Notes: a model not told the origin generated them from the sequence alone. Shown: positions 14,890 through 24,716, numbered from the stretch's first letter. The stretch: DNA of 64,000 bases from Paenibacillus chitinolyticus NBRC 15660 (GCF_000739915.1 NZ_BBJT01000009.1:124001-188000); one strand, 5' to 3'. A program made the numbers and translations.

Positions 14890-16614
14890 ATGAACCAATT
14901 AAAAGGTGAAGTAGTAGATGCAGTTTCACAAAACGGCAACCTAGGCGATTACGAAAAAGCCCGGGAATCGTTCAATTGGGAACAGATAGAATCCAATTTT
15001 TCCTGGTTCGATACAGGTAAAGTGAACATGGCTTACGAAGCGATCGACCGCCATGCCGAATCTTCCAGAAAAGACAAAGTCGCCCTCTATTATAGCGATC
15101 AGAAGAGAGACGAGTCCTATACCTTCTCTCAATTGAAAACGACATCCAATCAATTCGGGAACGTGCTCCGCAAGCTTGGTGTGAATAAGGGAGACCGTTT
15201 CTTTATTTTCATGCCGCGTACTCCGGAACTGTATATGGCGCTTCTCGGGGCCATCAAGATCGGTGCGGTAGTCGGACCGCTCTTCGAAGCATTCATGGAA
15301 ATGGCGGTACGCGACCGTCTGCACGACAGCGAAGCTGTCGCCATTATTACGACACCCGCACTCGTACACCGTATCCCAACGGCCGAGCTGCCTAATCTGA
15401 AGCATGTTATTGTCGTTGGCGAAGATCTTGAACTGCAGGAAGGCCAAGTGGATTTCCACAAGGAAATGGCGCAGGCGTCCGAAGAACTCGACATCGAGTG
15501 GGTAGACCGTGAAGACGGATTGATTCTGCATTACACATCCGGTTCTACAGGCAAGCCTAAAGGCGTTTTCCATGTGCATAACGCCATGGTTCAGCATTAC
15601 TATACGGGCAATATTGTCCTTGATCTTAAAGAAGACGATGTGTACTGGTGTACGGCCGATCCAGGTTGGGTTACCGGCACATCTTACGGTATTTTCGCCC
15701 CTTGGCTTAACGGAGCTACGAACGTAATCCGCGGCGGACGTTTCAGTCCGCAGGACTGGTATAATACGATTCAGAAATACGGAGTGACCGTCTGGTACAG
15801 CGCTCCGACCGCTTTCCGCATGCTGATGGGTGCCGGAGACGATGTGGTCCACCAGTTTGATCTGTCCTCGCTCCGTCATGTACTGAGCGTAGGGGAGCCT
15901 CTTAACCCGGAGGTCGTACGTTGGGGTCTGAAAGTATATGGCCAGCGTATTCACGACACCTGGTGGATGACCGAAACAGGCGGCCAGCTCATCTGTAACT
16001 ACCCGAGCATGCCGATCAAGCCGGGTTCCATGGGACGTCCGATTCCAGGGGTGGAAGCTGCCATTATCGATGACAGCGGCAATGTTCTTCCGCCAAACCG
16101 GATGGGCAACCTAGCGGTCAAAACGCCTTGGCCGTCCATGATGCGCAAAATTTGGAACAACCCTGCCAAATACGAAGAGTATTTCAGAATAACCGGCTGG
16201 TATATATCCGGGGACTCCGCTTACATGGATGAGGATGGCTACTTCTGGTTCCAGGGCCGTATCGACGACGTTATTAACACCGCGGGCGAGCGGGTAGGTC
16301 CGTTTGAGGTAGAAAGCAAACTGGTCGAGCATCCGGCCGTTGCGGAAGCGGGTGTTATCGGCAAGCCGGATCCGATGCGCGGCGAGATTATCAAAGCGTT
16401 CATCGCGCTTCGCGAAGGGTTCGAGCCATCCGATGAACTTAAAGCGGACATCGCCAAGTTTGTAAAAGAAGGTTTGTCTGCGCACGCATCTCCTCGCGAG
16501 ATCGAGTTTAAAGACAAACTTCCTAAAACGCGCAGCGGTAAAATCATGCGCCGCGTGCTCAAAGCTTGGGAACTTAACCTGCCGACAGGCGACCTGTCGA
16601 CGATTGAAGATTAA
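14890..16614 (+). CDS. acsA: acetyl-CoA synthetase
   Basis: A 574-residue AMP-forming acetyl-CoA synthetase, making acetyl-CoA from acetate, ATP and CoA. The P-loop-like motif YTSGSTGKPKG is at about residues 215-225, WWMTETGG at about 357, and the C-terminal PKTRSGKIMRR holds Lys551, the position that AcuA acetylates in Bacillus (Lys549 there). Start ATG follows GGGAGGTAGGAG. The opposite acuA/acuC pair and the cre-like box indicate double control: repression by CcpA and reversible acetylation. Confidence 0.96.
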   Translation: MNQLKGEVVDAVSQNGNLGDYEKARESFNWEQIESNFSWFDTGKVNMAYEAIDRHAESSRKDKVALYYSDQKRDESYTFSQLKTTSNQFGNVLRKLGVNKGDRFFIFMPRTPELYMALLGAIKIGAVVGPLFEAFMEMAVRDRLHDSEAVAIITTPALVHRIPTAELPNLKHVIVVGEDLELQEGQVDFHKEMAQASEELDIEWVDREDGLILHYTSGSTGKPKGVFHVHNAMVQHYYTGNIVLDLKEDDVYWCTADPGWVTGTSYGIFAPWLNGATNVIRGGRFSPQDWYNTIQKYGVTVWYSAPTAFRMLMGAGDDVVHQFDLSSLRHVLSVGEPLNPEVVRWGLKVYGQRIHDTWWMTETGGQLICNYPSMPIKPGSMGRPIPGVEAAIIDDSGNVLPPNRMGNLAVKTPWPSMMRKIWNNPAKYEEYFRITGWYISGDSAYMDEDGYFWFQGRIDDVINTAGERVGPFEVESKLVEHPAVAEAGVIGKPDPMRGEIIKAFIALREGFEPSDELKADIAKFVKEGLSAHASPREIEFKDKLPKTRSGKIMRRVLKAWELNLPTGDLSTIED

Positions 16615-16620
16615 AAAAGG

Positions 16621-16649
16621 AAAGAGCGGCCTGACGGCCGCTCTTTTTT
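16621..16649 (+). terminator. terminator of acsA
   Basis: AAAGAGCGGCC-TGAC-GGCCGCTCTTT followed by TTT. Confidence 0.9.
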
Positions 16650-16726
16650 GCTCTACAATTGTTCTTTTTCATGGGTTCGGTTTCCGTTCCTATGCAAGTT
16701 CTGCGATTTTCGCTTGATAGATAAGC

Positions 16727-16788
16727 TAAAAGAAAAGCCCGGAGCTGCCAAGCAATCAAGCTTAGCAGCCTCGCGGGCTTTTCTTTTA
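16727..16788. terminator. bidirectional terminator between acsA and the PBP gene
   Basis: TAAAAGAAAAGCCCG pairs with CGGGCTTTTCTTTTA, enclosing a second helix GCTGC.AAGC/GCTT.GCAGC. The A/T-rich arms give a U-run in either direction, serving the leftward PBP gene and backing up acsA. Confidence 0.8.
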
Positions 16789-16814
16789 ACATTTATCCGG
16801 CGCGTTCAACGGAT

Positions 16815-19800
16815 TTAACGAGCCGCATATTTTACCGCGGAAGACAACCGAGATTCTCCGGCATCGTTCACGGCCGACACTTTGTAATACCCGTCATGTT
16901 TTACGGACGAGTTTGCATATTCGGCAGAGAGAGCGGCATCGATCTTTTTGTAACTTCCATCCGCTTTCTCGGCATAATAGACATTATAGCGTTTAACTTT
17001 ATCTTTGGAAGAATTCTCGTTCCATTGCAGCTTTAATCCGCTGCCGCTGCTTTTCACGCTCAGTCCTGTAGGAGAGGACGGTGTCTGCTTGGTTTCCGAT
17101 TCCTGGTCGGAGCCGCCGTTCCCTCCGTTTTGGCTGCCTCCGTCTCCCGGAACTAATCCGGAGTCAACGGAGGAGCCGGAGCCCGTCGAAGAGGCTTTTC
17201 CGGGAGCGGATTCCCGTCCGGCTACGTCAACCGCGGTGACATAGTAGGACTGGGCGGATGAGGGGCTCACGCTATCCGTGAACTTGCTGTCGCTTCCGGT
17301 CATGACGACCTTGCCATTCTGCCGGATATAAGGACCGCCGTTGTCCGAACGGTACAGCCGGTAGCCGACTACATCGTTGTTCCCGCTTGGCTGGAACGTG
17401 ATGACCACGGTGCCGCCCGATTTGGTTGCCGCCACTTTCGAAGGAGGATTCGGATCGCTTCCGTCATCCTTGCGCGGGTCGATCTCGGAAGGCGCGTCCT
17501 CGTCGTAGTCCTTAGGCTTGTAGAAGCTGAGCGGACGGCGGTTCTTGGCCGGAAGTTTGTTAAGAACCGCAGAAAGCTCTTTCAGCAGGGAATTAACTGA
17601 CTTCTCGCGGACAATAACAACTTTCGATTTTACCATATCGCCCGGAGTCTGATCTTGCGCAATATAGTTAATGCCGTTGTATTCGATCGTACTCATGGAT
17701 TTCATCGAGTTATCGACGGTTTTAGGAATGTATTTACGGTTAAACCAATCCGTCACCACGTGTCCGGACTGCCGGTTCAAATCGCTCGGAAGTTTGCCGG
17801 ACACGTCGGATACGGTCGCCTGAACGACCGTGGAAGGCCGATTAAACGAGGTGTCCGGGAACAGCTCGGGTTTCTTCTCGACGGCGGTGTTCATAATGAG
17901 CGACCACATGTTCATGGCGCGCTGAGTCCCGGCTTTACTGAGCTTATTCACCGGAAGCTCGTAACCCGCCCACACACCGACCGTAATGTTCGGAGTATAC
18001 CCCATGAACCAGGCGTCGGCATCGTCCTGCGTAGAGCCGGTTTTACCGACCACCGGTATTTTGCCGTAAAACTTAAAGCTTTTCTTGATACTTGTCGCCG
18101 TTCCTTCTGTAATAACGGTTCTCATCATGTCCGTAATCAGGTAGGCTGTCTCCTCGGAGAAGACACGCGTCGGCTTCATTTCGTGCTCATAAATTACTTT
18201 GCCGGTCGAATCCGTAATTTTCCGGATCATAAACGCTTCGTTGTACAGTCCTTTGTTGGACATGGCCGCATAAGCGCCGGTCATATCCTTAACGGTCACG
18301 CCGTATTTAAGACCGCCGATTACGCCCGTTTGAGCGTTATAATCGTCTTTTTCAATCGTGGTAATCCCCAGTTTCTTGGCGAACGTCCAAGCTTCCTTAA
18401 TTCCGACGGTGTCCGTGAACAGCTTGATCGCCGGGATGTTGTAGGATTGGTTCAACGCCTTGCGGGCCGTGATCAGTCCGCTGTACTTGTGGTTCCAGTT
18501 CTCGGGAATGTGATAGCCTCTCGCTCCGTCTTTCAAAATTACGGGCGAATCGTCGATAACGCTGGCCGGCTGGATTTTGCCGGATTCCATGGCGGGAATG
18601 TATGCCGCAATCGGCTTCATCGTGGAACCCGGCTGCCTGACGGCCTGGACCGCGTTGTTCATCTGCGATTTGTTGAAATCGCGACCTTCGATCATCCCGA
18701 GAACGGCGCCCGTTTTGCTGTCCATCATGACCGCTCCGACTTGTTCCTCGCCTTTTTTGGAATCGGTCGGGGAATAGTTCTTCGCTTCTTTGCCGATCGT
18801 CTGCATGGAGTCATAGATCGTTTTGTCTATGCTCGTGTAAATTTGATAGCCGCCGCGCAGAAGCTGGGTATGCATAGCCTTGGATGCTTCGCTGTAAGCG
18901 GCCGCGTCTTTTTCGGGATCAAGGTCCGGATGCTCCTGTTTAAGAAGCAGCTTGACGGCTTCTTTCTCGGCTTCAATCATGAGATAGGGGTAGCTGGCAT
19001 ATGCTTTTTGCTGGCGCTTGGCAAGAGAAGCTTCAATATCGAAGGCGAGTGCCTCGTTGTACTGCGCTTCGTTTATTTTGTTTTCCTCGCGCATCCGCTT
19101 CAGCACAAGTTTCTGGCGTGCAATCGCGTTTTTGAGTCCCGTCGGATTGGGCGCGCCGCTGCTCGTGTATGCCGAGTAGTTGCTCGGCTGCTGGGGAAGG
19201 CCGGCAAGGTAAGCGGCCTGGGCGACATTCAGCTGATTCAGTTCGTCGATATTGAAGACGCCTTTGGCGGCCGCTTTAATGCCGAACAGGTTATAGCCCG
19301 TAGCTCCGTTTCCGTAAGGAATTTTATTTAAATAGGCCAGCAGAATCTCATCTTTGGATAAAAGTCTTTCCATCCTCAAGGACAACAGGATTTCTTTGGC
19401 TTTACGCCCGGCATCCCGGTCCAATGTCAGAAAAACGCGTCTGGTCAGCTGCTGGGTGATCGTACTCCCGCCGGTTTGTACGTCTTCGTTCAGCAGTTTC
19501 TGTGTTACGGCACGGGATAAGCCTTTCAAGTCAACCCCGTTGTGTTTGTAAAAATCGTTATCTTCAATCGCGAGCACCGCGTCGAGAACGACTTGAGGAA
19601 TTTCCGCCAATTCGGCAAGCCGCCTGTCCTCTTCCGTACGAAGCTGTCCGATGACGGCATCGTCGTTAAAGTAGACAAAGCCCGTGATGGCGTTCTCTTC
19701 GATTTTTTTGCGCATTTCCTCTTTATTCCGGACGGGCTCGTTTTTGACAAGAGCGCTTACGTAGCCGAAAGCGGCGGCTCCCCCCATAATTCCGACAACA

Positions 19801-19895
19801 AGAAATGCCACAAACAACCACTTAACCGTATGAAAGGTGACTTTAAGCGTCTTTCGGACTCCCGGATTTTGTAAAAAAGAAAGTTTTTTTGCCAT
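16815..19895 (-). CDS. class A penicillin-binding protein with C-terminal FN3 domains
   Basis: A 1026-residue bifunctional murein synthase. After one membrane anchor (about 25-47), the glycosyltransferase domain has EDNDFYKHNGVD and GGSTITQQL (about 110-150). The transpeptidase has the serine motif STMK, SYN and KTGSTQ. The C-terminal part after about residue 780 has two fibronectin-III-like repeats (VAATKSGGTVVITF..., GLSVKSSGSGLKLQW...) joined by a Gly/Ser-rich linker. PonA of Bacillus is about 914 residues; the extra length is the FN3 tail, which may bind wall or partner proteins. The ATG follows AAAGGAGG. Confidence 0.92.
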   Translation of the reverse strand: MAKKLSFLQNPGVRKTLKVTFHTVKWLFVAFLVVGIMGGAAAFGYVSALVKNEPVRNKEEMRKKIEENAITGFVYFNDDAVIGQLRTEEDRRLAELAEIPQVVLDAVLAIEDNDFYKHNGVDLKGLSRAVTQKLLNEDVQTGGSTITQQLTRRVFLTLDRDAGRKAKEILLSLRMERLLSKDEILLAYLNKIPYGNGATGYNLFGIKAAAKGVFNIDELNQLNVAQAAYLAGLPQQPSNYSAYTSSGAPNPTGLKNAIARQKLVLKRMREENKINEAQYNEALAFDIEASLAKRQQKAYASYPYLMIEAEKEAVKLLLKQEHPDLDPEKDAAAYSEASKAMHTQLLRGGYQIYTSIDKTIYDSMQTIGKEAKNYSPTDSKKGEEQVGAVMMDSKTGAVLGMIEGRDFNKSQMNNAVQAVRQPGSTMKPIAAYIPAMESGKIQPASVIDDSPVILKDGARGYHIPENWNHKYSGLITARKALNQSYNIPAIKLFTDTVGIKEAWTFAKKLGITTIEKDDYNAQTGVIGGLKYGVTVKDMTGAYAAMSNKGLYNEAFMIRKITDSTGKVIYEHEMKPTRVFSEETAYLITDMMRTVITEGTATSIKKSFKFYGKIPVVGKTGSTQDDADAWFMGYTPNITVGVWAGYELPVNKLSKAGTQRAMNMWSLIMNTAVEKKPELFPDTSFNRPSTVVQATVSDVSGKLPSDLNRQSGHVVTDWFNRKYIPKTVDNSMKSMSTIEYNGINYIAQDQTPGDMVKSKVVIVREKSVNSLLKELSAVLNKLPAKNRRPLSFYKPKDYDEDAPSEIDPRKDDGSDPNPPSKVAATKSGGTVVITFQPSGNNDVVGYRLYRSDNGGPYIRQNGKVVMTGSDSKFTDSVSPSSAQSYYVTAVDVAGRESAPGKASSTGSGSSVDSGLVPGDGGSQNGGNGGSDQESETKQTPSSPTGLSVKSSGSGLKLQWNENSSKDKVKRYNVYYAEKADGSYKKIDAALSAEYANSSVKHDGYYKVSAVNDAGESRLSSAVKYAAR

Positions 19896-19928
19896 TTTAC
19901 CAGGATTCCTCCTTTAATAACCGCCTCA

Positions 19929-19934
19929 ATTATA
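19929..19934 (-). promoter_or_regulatory. -10 element of the PBP gene
   Basis: TATAAT on the minus strand preceded by TGC (extended -10), about 34 bases before the ATG. No convincing -35 box was seen. Confidence 0.45.
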
Positions 19935-19987
19935 GCACAAAGCCAAAATCTTGAATACCGCCGTGACTTTGGTCCTAAGGACGCGGA

Positions 19988-20017
19988 TTGACACCGTTTG
20001 TTTCTTTATGATATAAA
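19988..20017 (+). promoter_or_regulatory. promoter of the tyrS T-box leader
   Basis: Consensus TTGACA at 19988-19993 and TATAAA at 20012-20017 with an 18-base spacer, so transcription begins near 20024. Confidence 0.75.
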
Positions 20018-20039
20018 TTTAGGGAACTGGATATTAATC

Positions 20040-20372
20040 AAAATGCGTCGATGGACTTCAGTAGCGGGAAGATGCAGGGAACAGAGAGCCGATGGCGGGT
20101 GTGAATCGGTGCCGGTCTCCTCAGCGAAATACCGTCCGGAGCAGGGATTGTGAACACGAGAGCAGCCGGCCGTATGATCGGAACGGCTTGACGACCGCCG
20201 TCTGGTCAGGATTGAGCGGAAGTTTCTTTCAGTAGCTTTCTTCCGGGATATTTCCCGTTATCCGAATGGAGTGAAAGCGCCTGCCTGGCCTTATGCCGGT
20301 GAAGGTGCTTTAATTAGGGTGGTACCGCGAGTTTAAAGCCTTCTCGTCCCTTGTGGACAGGAAGGCTTTTTG
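20040..20372 (+). promoter_or_regulatory. T-box riboswitch, tyrosyl-tRNA responsive
   Basis: The T-box sequence AGGGTGGTACCGCGA is at 20316-20330 and is followed by the terminator helix AAAGCCTTC/GAAGGCTTT (20335-20369) with a T-run. Upstream, the stem I region includes an AGAGA-type motif at about 20081 and the bulge GAAATACCG, in which TAC (20130-20132) would be the tyrosine specifier codon. Uncharged tRNA-Tyr would stabilise the antiterminator and allow tyrS transcription. The 5' limit is approximate. Confidence 0.92.
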
Positions 20373-20414
20373 TTATGCAGCGAAAACTTCAGCAATGAGA
20401 GGGATGGAAGCAAG

Positions 20415-21680
20415 ATGACGATGAAAGATGTATGGGAAAAGTTGTCGGCCGAGCAGAAGGCCGAAGCGGAGCGCCAGGTTGAGATCCTGCGCCGCGGAGC
20501 GGTTGAAATTGTGCCGGAGGAAGAATTGAAGCTGAAAATCGCCGAGTCCCTTGCGGACAACCGGCCGCTCAAAATCAAGCTGGGTCTGGACCCTTCCGCG
20601 CCCGATATTCATGTGGGCCACACCGTTGTGCTTCACAAGCTCCGGCAGTTCCAGGAACTGGGGCACCATGTACAGCTTCTGATCGGGGACTTCACGGGCC
20701 GTATCGGCGATCCTACGGGAAAATCCGAGACACGCAAGCAGCTGACGGAAGAAGACGTGAAGCGCAACGCGGAGACGTACAAAAAGCAGATCTTCAAGAT
20801 TCTCGATCCGGAGCAAACGACCGTTTGTTACAACTCGGAATGGCTCAGCCCCCTGAATTTTGCCGATGTGGTGGAGTTGTCCGCCAAATTGACGGTTGCC
20901 CGCGTGCTGGAGCGCGACGATTTCTCCAAACGCTACACCTCCGGTCAGCCTATCCACGTGCACGAGTTTTTCTACCCGCTTATGCAAGGCTACGATTCCG
21001 TTGCGCTGAAATGCGACGTGGAGCTTGGGGGTACGGACCAGAAATTCAATCTGCTTATGGGGCGCACCCTGCAGAAGGAGTACGGCGTACCGGCCCAGGT
21101 CGCAATCATGATGCCGCTGCTTGAAGGACTCGACGGCGTAAATAAGATGAGCAAGAGCCTCGGCAACTACATCGGGATCGATGAAGCGCCTAACGAGATT
21201 TACGGCAAAGCGATGTCCGTTCCCGACGAGCTTATGCTTAAGTACTATGAGCTGGCGACGGATCTGAGCCATGACGAGCTCAGCGCGCTCCGTACGGGAA
21301 TCGAAGACGGAAGCGTTCATCCCCGCGACGCCAAAATGCGGCTGGCCGCTACGTTTGTGCGCATGTACCACGGCGAGGAAGCCGCAAGTGAAGCGGAGCG
21401 CCACTTCGTCACGGTATTCCAGCAGCGTGCGCTGCCGGACGACATCGAGGAAGTCGAGCTTGCCGCAGGAGAGCTTGAGGATGGCGGAATCCGCCTGGTG
21501 AAGCTGCTCGTAACGCTGGGCCTGCAGGCGACCAACGGAGAAGCGAAGCGCAGCATTCAGCAGGGCGGTGTCCGCTTGAACGAAGAGAAAGTAACCGACC
21601 CGAACGCGTCCGTAGAAGTGAAGGACGGCGATATTCTTCAAGTAGGCAAGCGTAAATTCGCGAAAATCAAATTAGCGTAA
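20415..21680 (+). CDS. tyrS: tyrosyl-tRNA synthetase
   Basis: A 421-residue class I tyrosyl-tRNA synthetase. The HIGH-type motif is HVGH in [12 protein letters not shown] (about residues 52-63), the KMSKS motif is in [12 protein letters not shown], and an S4-like RNA-binding domain forms the last 70 residues ([18 protein letters not shown]). I chose ATG 20415 because an earlier in-frame ATG at 20370 lies inside the terminator helix of the T-box; the chosen start gives the usual length. Regulated by the tyrosine T-box immediately upstream. Confidence 0.96.
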   Translation: MTMKDVWEKLSAEQKAEAERQVEILRRGAVEIVPEEELKLKIAESLADNRPLKIKLGLDPSAPDIHVGHTVVLHKLRQFQELGHHVQLLIGDFTGRIGDPTGKSETRKQLTEEDVKRNAETYKKQIFKILDPEQTTVCYNSEWLSPLNFADVVELSAKLTVARVLERDDFSKRYTSGQPIHVHEFFYPLMQGYDSVALKCDVELGGTDQKFNLLMGRTLQKEYGVPAQVAIMMPLLEGLDGVNKMSKSLGNYIGIDEAPNEIYGKAMSVPDELMLKYYELATDLSHDELSALRTGIEDGSVHPRDAKMRLAATFVRMYHGEEAASEAERHFVTVFQQRALPDDIEEVELAAGELEDGGIRLVKLLVTLGLQATNGEAKRSIQQGGVRLNEEKVTDPNASVEVKDGDILQVGKRKFAKIKLA

Positions 21681-21724
21681 TGCACGATAAAGGCTTCCCC
21701 TTCACAACCGGGAGAAAGCACAAA

Positions 21725-21755
21725 AAAAGCCCCGATCCGGAGATCGGGGCTCTTT
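21725..21755. terminator. bidirectional terminator between tyrS and rpsD
   Basis: AAAGCCCCGATC-CGGA-GATCGGGGCT with TCTTTT on the + side and a run of seven T on the minus side; it serves both convergent genes. Confidence 0.88.
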
Positions 21756-21777
21756 TGCGGTCGAACCTGACGGTTGA

Positions 21778-22383
21778 CTAGGAAAGACGGTTGTAGAACT
21801 CGACGATTTGCTTCTCGTCGATCTCTTGCGGAAGCTCGGAACGCTCAGGCAGACGAACGTATTTACCTTCCAGAGCCGCTTCGTTGAATTCAACGTAAGC
21901 CGGGAGGTAGTTACGGTTAGCCAGTGCTTCTTTGATTACGGAGAGACCGCGGCTTTTTTCACGAAGACCGATCACGTCGCCGGTTTTAACCGAGTAGGAA
22001 GCGATGTCGACTTTTTTGCCGTTTACAGTCACGTGACCGTGAGCAACAAGCTGACGCGCGCCTGCACGGGAGTTGGAGAAGCCAAGACGGAATACGAGGT
22101 TGTCCAGACGGCTTTCAAGAAGCTGCATGAACGTTTCGCCTGTAATCCCTTTTTGCTTTGCAGCAAAGCTGTAAAGGTTGCGGAATTGCTTCTCGTGTAC
22201 GCCGTACATGAGGCGAAGCTTTTGTTTCTCTTGAAGCTGCATGCCGTAGTTGCTCAGCTTCTTGCGTTGTCCCGGGCCGTGTTGACCTGGAGGAAACGGA
22301 CGCTTGAGTTCTTTGCCGCTGCCGCTCAGAGAAATACCGAGACGACGGCTAAGTTTAAATTTAGGACCTGTATAACGTGACAT
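21778..22383 (-). CDS. rpsD: 30S ribosomal protein S4
   Basis: A 201-residue ribosomal protein S4, a primary binder of the 5' domain of 16S rRNA and, in Bacillus, a repressor of its own mRNA. Starts [16 protein letters not shown], near-identical to Bacillus S4. The S4 RNA-binding domain (about 91-150) has [20 protein letters not shown]. It contains no cysteine, so it is the zinc-free form. The ATG at 22383 is preceded by AGAGGGGT; a further in-frame ATG 21 bases upstream has no ribosome site. Confidence 0.97.
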   Translation of the reverse strand: MSRYTGPKFKLSRRLGISLSGSGKELKRPFPPGQHGPGQRKKLSNYGMQLQEKQKLRLMYGVHEKQFRNLYSFAAKQKGITGETFMQLLESRLDNLVFRLGFSNSRAGARQLVAHGHVTVNGKKVDIASYSVKTGDVIGLREKSRGLSVIKEALANRNYLPAYVEFNEAALEGKYVRLPERSELPQEIDEKQIVEFYNRLS

Positions 22384-22556
22384 ATGGATGTTACCCCTCT
22401 TCAAATGTTATTTTGGATAGATGGGCAGATCACGTGATAGTTTCGCCGGCGGACGCGAAGGGCGTCCTCTGAGAAGCTTGTTCAGCCGCAGGCTAATCAG
22501 CAGCGAAGCTATAGAGGGTGAGTCACGAAAATCTCCCGACAACCTTTTGTACTCGA
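22384..22556 (-). promoter_or_regulatory. long structured leader of rpsD, probable S4 autoregulatory site
   Basis: About 170 bases separate the rpsD promoter from its start codon. The stretch holds several inverted repeats (for example GGACGC/GCGTCC around 22452-22470). In Bacillus the rpsD leader folds into a pseudoknot bound by S4. Position and length fit; I did not derive the pseudoknot itself. Confidence 0.55.
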
Positions 22557-22562
22557 CTATTT

Positions 22563-22591
22563 ATTTTATGCAAAAAAAGGACTTATGTCAA
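22563..22591 (-). promoter_or_regulatory. promoter of rpsD
   Basis: On the minus strand TTGACA (22586-22591) and TAAAAT (22563-22568) with exactly 17 bases between, a strong sigma-A promoter. Confidence 0.85.
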
Positions 22592-22700
22592 GCGCAGCAC
22601 TCCGTATAAACTCTTGGAAAAGATAGTGCATAACTACTAAAAATTTAGTATCATTAGGAGTATACTTCTTAATTATTCGGAAGTGGAAAAGGAGTTGTCT

Positions 22701-24716
22701 ATGAGCGACAAACTTCACCACCCCTTACCGTACTATCCCGTCGAAAACGCGAAAAAGCTTGATGAATCAAGCCTGGAGCCCTATGTTCTTCATCTTGACA
22801 GGCAGGGCGGCGTTCTGTCGCAGCGCGACGAACTCCATCAGCTTTTCAAAGATTGGATAGGCCGGTCGGCTCGGTATCTGCGCAGTTTTAATGGTTCTTT
22901 GGAACTATTTGATTCTTTCGGTCAAAATATCGGATTTTATACCGCGGAAAATTTTTTGCACCCTCTATACCGGGACGGAACAGCATGGACGGAGGAGCTG
23001 CTCGAACGAACCGCTTTCTCGCAGTGTAAGCGCCACCAGAGACTGGTTACCGTCGACGATTCCACATATAACGAAGGGGCGCTGCGCGGCTGTGTGACCT
23101 GTGCCGCTCCGCTGTACAACCCGTCCGGAGAATGTGTCGGAACGATCGGCATCCTTGCCGGACCGGTTCAGGATCACGCCCTGCTGGAGGCGCTGCTCGA
23201 GTCTCAGATCCTGTCGCTGCAGCAGTTCAGCATGAGCGGCCATTCCGCCCGCACGGCGCTTTCCTTGTCGGGGCAGATCAACCGCAACGAGCGGGAGCTG
23301 CGCAAATGGGAAATGCTGTTCGAGATGACGAACAAGCTGCATGCGCAGATCGACGTTAATGCCGTTCTTACGGTCGTAATCGATTGCATCCAGGAGCTGT
23401 ACCCGTTCGTCATGCTGGATTTGCTGCTTTCGCAGGACCATCATAACGGAGCTCTTCCATTCAAGCTTCTCCGCTACCAGAGTGGCGAGGAAGACATCTG
23501 CGCCAAGGCGTTTTTGGAAGGCGAGCTGTTCGTGTACGAAGAAAATTTGGGAGACGGAATCCGCCGCCGGGAGATTGCGGCGCCTCTTTCGGGAAATCAG
23601 GGTGTATACGGAGTTCTTCATCTTAAATATACGTGCGATACAGTCGATCCGGCGGAGCTTTCCTTTATAACTCTGCTTGCGGACGCGGCCGGCACGGCGT
23701 TCGAGAATGCGAAACTCTACGAGCATTCCAATCTGCTGGTCAACGAGCTGCGGCTCATCAACGATATGACCCAGAAGCTGACCCAAAGCTTGAGTCTTCA
23801 CGAAATCTTCGATTTCGCCTGTGGAGAACTTACGGATATCTTCAAAGGAGAATTCTGTTGTATTCTTCAGAAGGAAGAAGAGAAGGAGCGGCTTGTCGTC
23901 AAAGCGAGCAACTTCAATCGGCTGCATTACGAGCATCTCGAACCGGGGACAGGCTACTCGGGGCTCGTTTACGACCGGAAGGAAGCCATCATCGTGTCGG
24001 ATTACGACCCGAGATTCCACGTTTCGTCGAAACTGATGGAATTGTCGAAATCGAAATCGCTGATGGCGGCCCCGATTCTTGGAGGGGGAGAAGTGCTTGG
24101 CGTTATCCTGGTCGCTCACCGCGAGCCCCATTATTTCTCCTACGATAACTTCAAACTGCTTCAGGCGCTCTGCAGTCATATCGGTCTGGCCATCACGAAT
24201 GCGACTTTGCATGCCGAGCTCCAGCGGCTGGTCATTATGGATCAGCTGACCGGCTTGTATGCGCGTCATTATTTGAATAACCAGGTACAAGAGATGCAGA
24301 AGAAAGATTTCTGCGGGTCCCTCATCGTAGTGGATATCGATTATTTTAAACAAGTGAACGATACTTACGGCCACCAGGTCGGAGACCAGATTCTTATGCA
24401 GGTCAGCGGGATTCTGGCTTCAAGTATCCGCGACACGGACATCGCTGCCCGCTGGGGCGGTGAAGAGCTGGCTGTTTATTTACCGAAAGTCGGAAAACAG
24501 CAGGCTCTCCGCGTCGCCGAAAGAATCCGGGAAAGAGTCATGAACGAGACGCGTCCGGGAGTGACCGTGTCCTGCGGGGTATCGGACTGGTTCTGGGAAG
24601 ATGATAAAATCAGCGTGGAATCCCTGTTTTACAAAGCCGACATGGCCTTGTACCAGGCCAAACACGATGGCCGCAATCAAATCGTTATGGATCAAAGCCG
24701 CTCCTTCACCTCGTGA
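22701..24716 (+). CDS. diguanylate cyclase with GAF-type sensor domains
   Basis: A 671-residue soluble protein. A GAF-like N-terminal sensor (about 20-175, with CVTCAAPLYNPSGECVG) is followed by two more GAF domains (about 215-345 and 365-505) and a GGDEF domain (about 510-665). The catalytic loop is GGEEL (586-590), which is active in many cyclases, and an RxxD inhibitory site (RDTD) lies five residues before it, so product feedback is likely. It would make cyclic di-GMP in response to an unknown ligand. I took ATG 22701, six bases after AAGGAG. The N-terminal Cys-x-x-Cys pair could bind metal or sense redox. Confidence 0.88.
   Translation: MSDKLHHPLPYYPVENAKKLDESSLEPYVLHLDRQGGVLSQRDELHQLFKDWIGRSARYLRSFNGSLELFDSFGQNIGFYTAENFLHPLYRDGTAWTEELLERTAFSQCKRHQRLVTVDDSTYNEGALRGCVTCAAPLYNPSGECVGTIGILAGPVQDHALLEALLESQILSLQQFSMSGHSARTALSLSGQINRNERELRKWEMLFEMTNKLHAQIDVNAVLTVVIDCIQELYPFVMLDLLLSQDHHNGALPFKLLRYQSGEEDICAKAFLEGELFVYEENLGDGIRRREIAAPLSGNQGVYGVLHLKYTCDTVDPAELSFITLLADAAGTAFENAKLYEHSNLLVNELRLINDMTQKLTQSLSLHEIFDFACGELTDIFKGEFCCILQKEEEKERLVVKASNFNRLHYEHLEPGTGYSGLVYDRKEAIIVSDYDPRFHVSSKLMELSKSKSLMAAPILGGGEVLGVILVAHREPHYFSYDNFKLLQALCSHIGLAITNATLHAELQRLVIMDQLTGLYARHYLNNQVQEMQKKDFCGSLIVVDIDYFKQVNDTYGHQVGDQILMQVSGILASSIRDTDIAARWGGEELAVYLPKVGKQQALRVAERIRERVMNETRPGVTVSCGVSDWFWEDDKISVESLFYKADMALYQAKHDGRNQIVMDQSRSFTS

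Noticed and set aside
17655-19331. A 558-codon open frame opposite the PBP gene
   Set aside because: It lies wholly antisense to a gene with clear domain motifs, has no ribosome site or recognisable protein features, and arises because the sense gene's codon bias removes stop codons in that frame.
20265-20285. cre-like TGAAAGCG in the tyrS leader
   Set aside because: Only the left half matches; the segment belongs to the T-box structure.
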